Positions 58,753-64,000 of a DNA stretch of 64,000 nucleotides are shown here, piece by piece. Under the pieces are notes generated by a model, which made no database searches, was not told where the DNA came from, and saw only the letters and a program-made list of their open reading frames with translations. The stretch comes from Parabacteroides sp. PH5-46 (GTDB taxonomy: Bacteria > Bacteroidota > Bacteroidia > Bacteroidales > Tannerellaceae): assembly GCF_029892785.1 (NCBI RefSeq), contig NZ_JARXXA010000005.1:1-64000 (forward strand), read 5' to 3'. Position numbers and translations under genes: made by a program. How positions within the stretch are numbered: position 1 is the stretch's first letter; each line of letters opens with the position of its first letter.

Positions 58753-58814
58753 CACTGCTCTTCCAGCTTAATGTCCTCCTTCAAATCAATTTGTGCAAGT
58801 ATTGTTGTCTTCGT

Positions 58815-59231
58815 TTAAATAGGGGCTAAAGAGTTTGCGATATCATGCTTTACCAAACTACCAGCAGTATTGATATATTCCTTTAGAAGATTCAGTCTGT
58901 CTTTTGTGGGTATATCAATTTGTCCATGACAGCCATTTTTTGGGTAGGCAAAAAGGAATACCACCTCCTTCCTGTCTTTCCTTACTAAAAAGAAAAGTCG
59001 GAATCCGTCCCTTTTACTTAATTTCAAGTGTGAATTTCCAATCCTAATCTTTTTTATCTTGAAGGTCTCTTCTTCCCATATTGTTGTGCTGAGCTGCACA
59101 ATGTCCTCATGTTTTAATGACGAAAAAACAGAACAAACATCCTCATTTATTGACGAATACCCGTCTTTTGCTTTCTTGGTTAGTTTGGATATTTGTGTTC
59201 TAAATGACTCCGTAGATAGGTAAGTACACAC
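58815..59231 (-). CDS. RelE/HigB-like toxin-type protein
   Basis: A 138-residue protein starting at GTG. The C-terminal half has the RelE-fold pattern: IKKIRIGNSHLKLSKRDGFRLFFLVRKDRKEVVFLFAYPKNG (about 58-99), where the Arg/Tyr and Lys near the end of the sheet would contact mRNA. It lies two bases after a helical partner gene on the same strand, like a type II toxin-antitoxin pair with the antitoxin first. The N-terminal 50 residues are longer than in classic RelE. Function as a toxin is inferred. Confidence 0.6.
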   Translation of the reverse strand: MCTYLSTESFRTQISKLTKKAKDGYSSINEDVCSVFSSLKHEDIVQLSTTIWEEETFKIKKIRIGNSHLKLSKRDGFRLFFLVRKDRKEVVFLFAYPKNGCHGQIDIPTKDRLNLLKEYINTAGSLVKHDIANSLAPI

Positions 59232-59233
59232 GA

Positions 59234-59668
59234 TTACAGGTCATTTATTTGTTTAGCTAAAGACTTAAAGTCTTCATCATTTTCAAGTTCAATCTTGGAG
59301 ACTTCAAGGTCGGTAGCTATTTCAGTTAAATCAAGTATGCTACATTTGAACTCCCTGATAACCTCTTTAGAAGAAGAATAAACCGTTTCGTTCTTTCTAA
59401 ATATCAGATAGGAAGCATTTAACCTTTTAATGACGTCTTGCAATTTAGCCCTGAACTGCAAATAGCCATCCTTATCAACGTTATCAAACCCTTCGTATAT
59501 GTAATCAGACAAGTCATTAGCCAGCTTTGAGATATTCCTAACCTCGTTTTGAAAGCTTATAACACTGTCAAGAAACCTATTAGCAACCTGCTCAAAGGAT
59601 TCAATAGATTTTCCAGACTCAACTTGCACATCATTTATCTTTATGACTATTTCTTCTACTACGCTCAT
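59234..59668 (-). CDS. Helical partner of the RelE-like protein
   Basis: A 144-residue, almost wholly helical, acidic protein (SIESFEQVANRFLDSVISFQNEVRNISKLANDLSDYIYEG). I do not recognise it. ATG 59668 was chosen rather than the TTG at 59710, because the TTG lies inside a -7 element (TATATTTG, 59708-59715 on the minus strand). It directly precedes the RelE-like gene and may be its antitoxin, though no DNA-binding motif is visible, unlike most antitoxins. Confidence 0.55.
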   Translation of the reverse strand: MSVVEEIVIKINDVQVESGKSIESFEQVANRFLDSVISFQNEVRNISKLANDLSDYIYEGFDNVDKDGYLQFRAKLQDVIKRLNASYLIFRKNETVYSSSKEVIREFKCSILDLTEIATDLEVSKIELENDEDFKSLAKQINDL

Positions 59669-59769
59669 ATCCACATTATTTATAACAACCTTGTTATAAT
59701 ACAACAGCAAATATATGACAAAAGTCTGTATAATAAATATAAAATATATTTATTATTTATATCACAGGC

Positions 59770-59799
59770 ACAAAGAAGGGTCAAGCCGCCCTTCTTTGT
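59770..59799 (-). terminator. Hairpin ending the tail operon
   Basis: ACAAAGAAGGG (59770-59780) pairs perfectly with CCCTTCTTTGT (59789-59799), two bases past the last tail gene. The T-run is weak, but the hairpin marks the border between tail genes and the control island. Confidence 0.65.
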
Positions 59800-59801
59800 C
59801 A

Positions 59802-61877
59802 TTATTCTTTTGCATACAATATCAGTTGCTTTTCAGAATTGAACAATACATTTTGAACGCCGCTTTTTAAATATCCCTGATAATTTTTCTTTTTATACCT
59901 AAATTTCACAAGCCCGTTAATATCATCACCAACAGGTAAGACTATCCGTCCGCTTGTGGCAAAATTATAAACAAAAGGCTCAAACAGCTTCCCGAATATC
60001 GGTACATCTACATAAATCAGATCAGAAGTATATCCCTGCAAAGTAGCCTCCCTGTAATTCGTTGTACCTTTGAAATATAATTTATTTGTGACAATGCCAA
60101 ACCTTGTCATATTCGCCAATGCTAGGAAAAATGGGTTTAGTGTGGCATTAAACAATTTTATTCCTCCGGACATAAGGTAAACTGCATCATAAGTGTAATA
60201 GTTATTTCCGGGTAATGCGTCCGATTTATAAACAACCAACTCAAAGATATCGTTGTCAGACTTGTTAGAGGCGCTTTCTTTTGATTCCTCTGGCGTTTTC
60301 CAGCATAATAGATCAATACCTATCGGGTCTGCCCTGAATGGAGAAATAAGACTTAAAACGTTATCCTTTTGCGTGATATATCCCGTATCATAGCTGAATG
60401 TTCCGTTAGTTTCATATCGAGAGTTTAACCCATCATCGTCATAATTTTGCTCTTTGTAGCCTATTTCAACAGATGTGTATAAATGATCCTGATCCGCCTC
60501 GATAATTAGATCGCTTACTTCGCTCTCAGACAGTTCCAGCACAACGTCACTTTTGTACATTTGTCCTCTCGGCTTGAAAACTACTTCGTTATCCTGATAC
60601 TCCCTTTCGTATCCCTTTACTCCCATCCAATCTTTGAAATCATCAAATGATATATGCATAGTTGCATTGTCGAGCTGCCGGATTGATTCAGCCGCTATCA
60701 GTTTGCTTTCGGATTGGCTTATTGAATCGTTAAGCCATTCTATTCTCCCTGAGAAATCACGTCCGTTAGTCATAAGGGCTACCAGCTTATTCAAGAGGGC
60801 TTCAGGATCAATCACGTCTATTGTTCTCGAAATTCCTTTAGCCCAAAATGTTAGTTCCATATCCTGGAAAGAGTCTATAGTCAGCTGGTACGGATTGGAT
60901 GTATTGTGGTGGTATGATACGACTAGAGATAATGTGTCTGATTCATTAAGTTCTATTTCTTCATTGCAATCCACGGTAACATCTTGAATGTCTTCAACAG
61001 TATGTACATAGAACGGCCATTCCTTAATTACAGTTTCGCCATTTTTACATAATAAAAGTTTTGCCGGATCGTACCCCTTTCTATTGATCGTAAACCTTGT
61101 TATAAATGATAGGTTCACGGTTACATGATTGTCCGCCTTGAAAAAATGTAGTAAAATCTTCTCCCCTTCCTTGTTTAATCCTCCAACTTCACTAGAAGAT
61201 TTATCTTGTGTTCTAAATTCATGTTTTACATTCTCCAGCACATTTGACCCGCTTAGGTATATGTATGGGTAAAACCATTCCGCCCCTACCCATCCCGTTA
61301 CATTTTCTTCCATCGCCACCGGAACCCACTTTACTGACTGACGTAAATTCATCCGGTTGTACTGCCATTTCTTGCTTTCCGCAATCTCTGACACAGGAAT
61401 ATCATACTTTGTCTTACCGGCACTCTTGATATACGAATTAAGATCGCTGTTTTCTGCTTCGATCGTTACCCGGTTGTCGTCTATCTTGATAGTGCTAAAG
61501 TCAAGGCTGAATGTACGAATTAGCGTATATTGGTTTACCTTTACCTTATCACGAAGGTAGATTCTAAGCTGACAGTAGGCGTTTTGACGGTATGTTTCGT
61601 ATAGTTCCTTTAGGAAGTCCTTCGCCTCTAAAACAAAACCTCCGCTTATCATGCCGGTTTCTACCTCTATGCCGGAAAGCCCGTCACGGTCAAACGACAC
61701 CTCGAAACCTTCCCCTGTTTCCACGAGGTCGGTAACATCCAGTTCACGGGTGTCTAATTCTTCCGATTCCCGCTTCCTGTACCCGAAATTTATAAGGGCT
61801 ATCTTCACTTTTGGCGGAAATACCTTCTGCTTAATGTGATTAGGTATTCTCTTTTCTAATATGTCTGCTGTTTTCAC
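59802..61877 (-). CDS. Phage tail protein (tail hub / distal tail type)
   Basis: A 691-residue protein typical for the gene after the tape measure in Bacteroidales siphophages. It begins MKTADILEKRIPNHIKQKVFPPKVKIALINFGYRK; the first 170 residues resemble a distal-tail or baseplate hub start, with beta strands such as FEVSFDRDGLSGIEVETGMISGGFVLEAKDF. The rest alternates strands without catalytic motifs. Its start overlaps the stop of the tape-measure gene (ATGA), so translation is coupled. It is the last late gene before the control island. Exact place in the tail is not certain. Confidence 0.7.
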   Translation of the reverse strand: MKTADILEKRIPNHIKQKVFPPKVKIALINFGYRKRESEELDTRELDVTDLVETGEGFEVSFDRDGLSGIEVETGMISGGFVLEAKDFLKELYETYRQNAYCQLRIYLRDKVKVNQYTLIRTFSLDFSTIKIDDNRVTIEAENSDLNSYIKSAGKTKYDIPVSEIAESKKWQYNRMNLRQSVKWVPVAMEENVTGWVGAEWFYPYIYLSGSNVLENVKHEFRTQDKSSSEVGGLNKEGEKILLHFFKADNHVTVNLSFITRFTINRKGYDPAKLLLCKNGETVIKEWPFYVHTVEDIQDVTVDCNEEIELNESDTLSLVVSYHHNTSNPYQLTIDSFQDMELTFWAKGISRTIDVIDPEALLNKLVALMTNGRDFSGRIEWLNDSISQSESKLIAAESIRQLDNATMHISFDDFKDWMGVKGYEREYQDNEVVFKPRGQMYKSDVVLELSESEVSDLIIEADQDHLYTSVEIGYKEQNYDDDGLNSRYETNGTFSYDTGYITQKDNVLSLISPFRADPIGIDLLCWKTPEESKESASNKSDNDIFELVVYKSDALPGNNYYTYDAVYLMSGGIKLFNATLNPFFLALANMTRFGIVTNKLYFKGTTNYREATLQGYTSDLIYVDVPIFGKLFEPFVYNFATSGRIVLPVGDDINGLVKFRYKKKNYQGYLKSGVQNVLFNSEKQLILYAKE

Positions 61878-64000
61878 GATAGTTTATTTTTATTTCTGTT
61901 TGAAAGATTGCTGATAGCGGAAGAGTAGATAGTGTTTTGTCTGATCCTGTTAATACTAACAGTCATCCGGTCTATCTTCTTCCCCACTTCCTTCTGCTCA
62001 TTTATCATCCCCTTCATGTCTATGCTTGCGCTAATCGGCTTCTCTTCCTTCCTTTCCGGTATCCGCGCGTTCTCTTTTGCGAGATACGAAGTCATGTCTG
62101 GGAACACTTCCGTTCCCCTTGGCATATTGACGAGCGTCGGATAGTCAGGAGTGATGAATCTTTCTCCGGTTGGGAGTATGGCTACTTCAGGGCGCCCACC
62201 ATCACCGACTATTGCCAGGCCTCCGGGGTGTTTAGGTGTTCCTGTTCCTTCTGCGTATTCAGGTATCTTCTGTGCGGCTATAGTAGCTATTTGCGCCGCT
62301 CCCAGTGCGCTTGTTATTGCCACTAGTGCAAGGTTTGGAAGTGCTGCTGTAACTCCCCTTGCTGTATAAATTGCTGCCTGCACAATAGAGTTTGCCTTCT
62401 CCCATCGGGCTTGTTTGAGTTGCATTTCCCTTTTTTTAGCCTCGATCTCTTCTTCACGAGCCTGGGCTTGCTGTTCTATGTATGCTTTCTGTGCATCGGC
62501 ATGCGCTGCCGAGATAACACCAGCTTGCTCTTTCTCTTCGATACGGCTTATCTCGTTATCACGCCATTCCTGGTTTATATCGGACTCCTTACTAAGAACG
62601 TCTAATTGGTGGCTGAAACGGTTGTTTATAGCGTCAAAAACTATGTCGCTCGCTTCGTTTGTGTAATGTATTATCTTCCTTGCGAGTTCTTTTGCGCTCA
62701 TCTCTCGTTTTTTGGCAGCCGCATCAGAGGCTTTTGCCACATCTTCATACCCTTTGATTGCGACTGCACTTGCTTCTTTGGCATACGCAGCACGCACAGC
62801 AGCTATCTTCTTCTCTATCTTCTCAATTTCTTCATCCAACAGTCCGGATATTTCCAGAATATCTTCGAGCCTGGCAAGTTCGGCTTCCATGCGTAGATTA
62901 GCGTATTTTTCTATAATGGAAAGTTTGCGCTTTTCGTACACTTCTTTCTCGAAAGCATCGTTTGCGTATTGTTCAGCGAGTCTTTCTAGCGCATCCTGCT
63001 CTTTCTGTGCCATAGAGGACAGCCTTTCCTCGTGAGCATCATTGATTACACTTTGTTGTTGTTCAACATAATCCTTCGTAATATCAAGCTGCATTTTTTC
63101 AGACTCTTGCTGGAGTTTCAAAAGCTCTGCCACCTCTTTGTCCTTTATAAGCGCTCTTTGCGAAGAAGTCAGCTTGTCGTTTGAAAGCTGGAATTTAGCG
63201 GACTGGCTTATTGATTCCATTTGCTTTTCAACGAAGGAATTTAAAGCGGCCGTCCGTTCATCGAAAGTCTTTTTGTTATCTTGAAGGACGAGCTTGTTTG
63301 CCTCCGCTTCCTGGTTGATTCTGAATAACGCTAAGTCTTGGTAAGCTTTCTTTTCGGATTCAGCCAATCTCTCCCTCTCTTTCTCAATTTTTTCTGCTGC
63401 TTTTTTAGATGCTAATTCTTCCGATTTAGTATCATTCTTTCCAAAATCACTTCCAAGAAGATCGGTCACGTTTATTTTAGAAATGAACGTCTCTGCAGTT
63501 TCTGATAGATTTTTCATTTTATCGTCCAGCGCTCCAATTTTAGCCTCAAATACTCTAAACGTTTCGCTTCCCCTTATTGTCCTTGAGATGGCTTCTTCCA
63601 ATTCTATCTTTTTAATCTCAAGCTCCGCCATTTGCTTATATATATTCTCTACGACAGCGGAGTACGCCTTCGCCTTGGCAGTTGCCAATATGGATTTTGT
63701 CAAATCTTCATACGCCGCCTGGGATTTTCCAGCGAGTATTTCCTCTTGTGTGAAATTATTAAATACAGATGGGTATTGTTTTATTAGTTCATCCGCTGCT
63801 TTTTTTCTCTCCTCTAAACTTTTATTCAAGTCTTGAGTAGCGCTATATAAAATTTTTAATTGCACGGTTTCTTTTGAGTAGTTTTCGAGTGCCTCTAATT
63901 CGGCTTGATTTATTAAATCTCTTTCATTTTTCCACTCTTTGAATGCTTTTATGGCAAGCATTATCCCTCCAGCAACAAGACCTACTATTGCAAATTGAAG
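61874..64000 (-). CDS. Tape-measure protein, C-terminal part (cut by window edge)
   Basis: The frame is open to the window edge, so at least 708 residues are seen and the start lies beyond 64000. A hydrophobic segment (LQFAIVGLVAGGIMLAIKAF) is followed by a very long charged coiled coil (about 500 residues rich in Glu, Lys, Ala: EAELARLEDILEISGLLDEEIEKIEKK), then a second hydrophobic stretch (ALPNLALVAITSALGAAQIATIAA) and the tail end with GGRPEVAILPTGERFITPDYPTLVN. This is the usual build of phage tail tape-measure proteins, which set tail length and pass with the DNA into the host. Confidence 0.85.
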   Translation of the reverse strand, partial: LQFAIVGLVAGGIMLAIKAFKEWKNERDLINQAELEALENYSKETVQLKILYSATQDLNKSLEERKKAADELIKQYPSVFNNFTQEEILAGKSQAAYEDLTKSILATAKAKAYSAVVENIYKQMAELEIKKIELEEAISRTIRGSETFRVFEAKIGALDDKMKNLSETAETFISKINVTDLLGSDFGKNDTKSEELASKKAAEKIEKERERLAESEKKAYQDLALFRINQEAEANKLVLQDNKKTFDERTAALNSFVEKQMESISQSAKFQLSNDKLTSSQRALIKDKEVAELLKLQQESEKMQLDITKDYVEQQQSVINDAHEERLSSMAQKEQDALERLAEQYANDAFEKEVYEKRKLSIIEKYANLRMEAELARLEDILEISGLLDEEIEKIEKKIAAVRAAYAKEASAVAIKGYEDVAKASDAAAKKREMSAKELARKIIHYTNEASDIVFDAINNRFSHQLDVLSKESDINQEWRDNEISRIEEKEQAGVISAAHADAQKAYIEQQAQAREEEIEAKKREMQLKQARWEKANSIVQAAIYTARGVTAALPNLALVAITSALGAAQIATIAAQKIPEYAEGTGTPKHPGGLAIVGDGGRPEVAILPTGERFITPDYPTLVNMPRGTEVFPDMTSYLAKENARIPERKEEKPISASIDMKGMINEQKEVGKKIDRMTVSINRIRQNTIYSSAISNLSNRNKNKLS

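Larger units (their letters stand above)
47185..64000. mobile_element. Left part of a tRNA-Arg-associated prophage
   Basis: From the tRNA rightward: integrase (+), hicBA, lysis cassette, fibre, tail genes, a control island, tail proteins and a tape-measure protein that runs off the window. Most genes are on the minus strand. The right attachment site, capsid, terminase and portal genes must lie beyond 64000. No copy of the tRNA 3' end is seen inside the window. Confidence 0.9.

Overview
The window looks like a chromosome segment from a gut member of the Bacteroidales, most likely Parabacteroides or a close relative. The signs are SusC/SusD lipoprotein and porin genes, DUF3244, DUF3078, DUF5004 and DUF6377 proteins, a Bacteroidales-type SerA with Lys in place of the catalytic His, an Rnf operon led by rseC, and many promoters of the Bacteroidota type (TTTG about 19 bp upstream of TAnnTTTG). 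The genus is inferred from gene content; no rRNA is present.

Left part (1-30 kb): a headless aquaporin remnant, a fused ADP-forming acyl-CoA synthetase, an OmpA-like lipoprotein, a probable PD-(D/E)XK protein, and a TPR membrane regulator with a DUF3244 partner. The regulator is divergent from a DUF3078 gene, with two operator-like palindromes in its upstream region. Then come rseC-rnfBCDGEA-galE (redox-driven ion pump), a HAD phosphatase, a 2109-residue secreted FG-GAP repeat protein with a sorting-domain-like C-terminus, a serC-serA-(four-helix insert)-DUF1015 cluster, rarA, an intergenic cluster of 22-bp repeats, and a DUF6377 regulator.

Middle (30-36 kb): the most notable locus. A tyrosine recombinase is followed by a segment of about 450 bp bounded by perfect 24-bp inverted repeats. 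Inside it is a consensus -7 element that now points away from two tandem fimbrillin-like lipoproteins with FISUMP C-terminal domains. This has the form of a phase-variable promoter switch, read here in the OFF orientation. The last 110 bp of the second lipoprotein gene are unusually GC-rich and resemble a diversity-generating-retroelement variable region.

36-47 kb: a polysaccharide utilisation locus with a near-perfect promoter (DUF5004 lipoprotein, SusE-position protein, SusC, SusD, GH71/GH99-like lipoprotein, SusB-type GH97), probably for an alpha-linked glucan. An OB-fold-like lipoprotein and a PepSY-associated membrane protein follow, then tRNA-Arg(TCT).

47-64 kb: the left end of a prophage next to the tRNA. 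It runs integrase, hicBA, then (minus strand) unimolecular spanin-like protein, lysozyme-like protein, HExxH membrane protein, holin, a fibre with a C-terminal serine hydrolase, and tail genes to a tape-measure protein cut by the window edge. A control island (about 54.9-59.7 kb) splits the late genes. It holds two KilA-N genes sharing identical flanks, a beheaded AntA-like antirepressor, a divergent repressor switch with three copies of a 16-bp operator, and a RelE-like gene with a helical partner.
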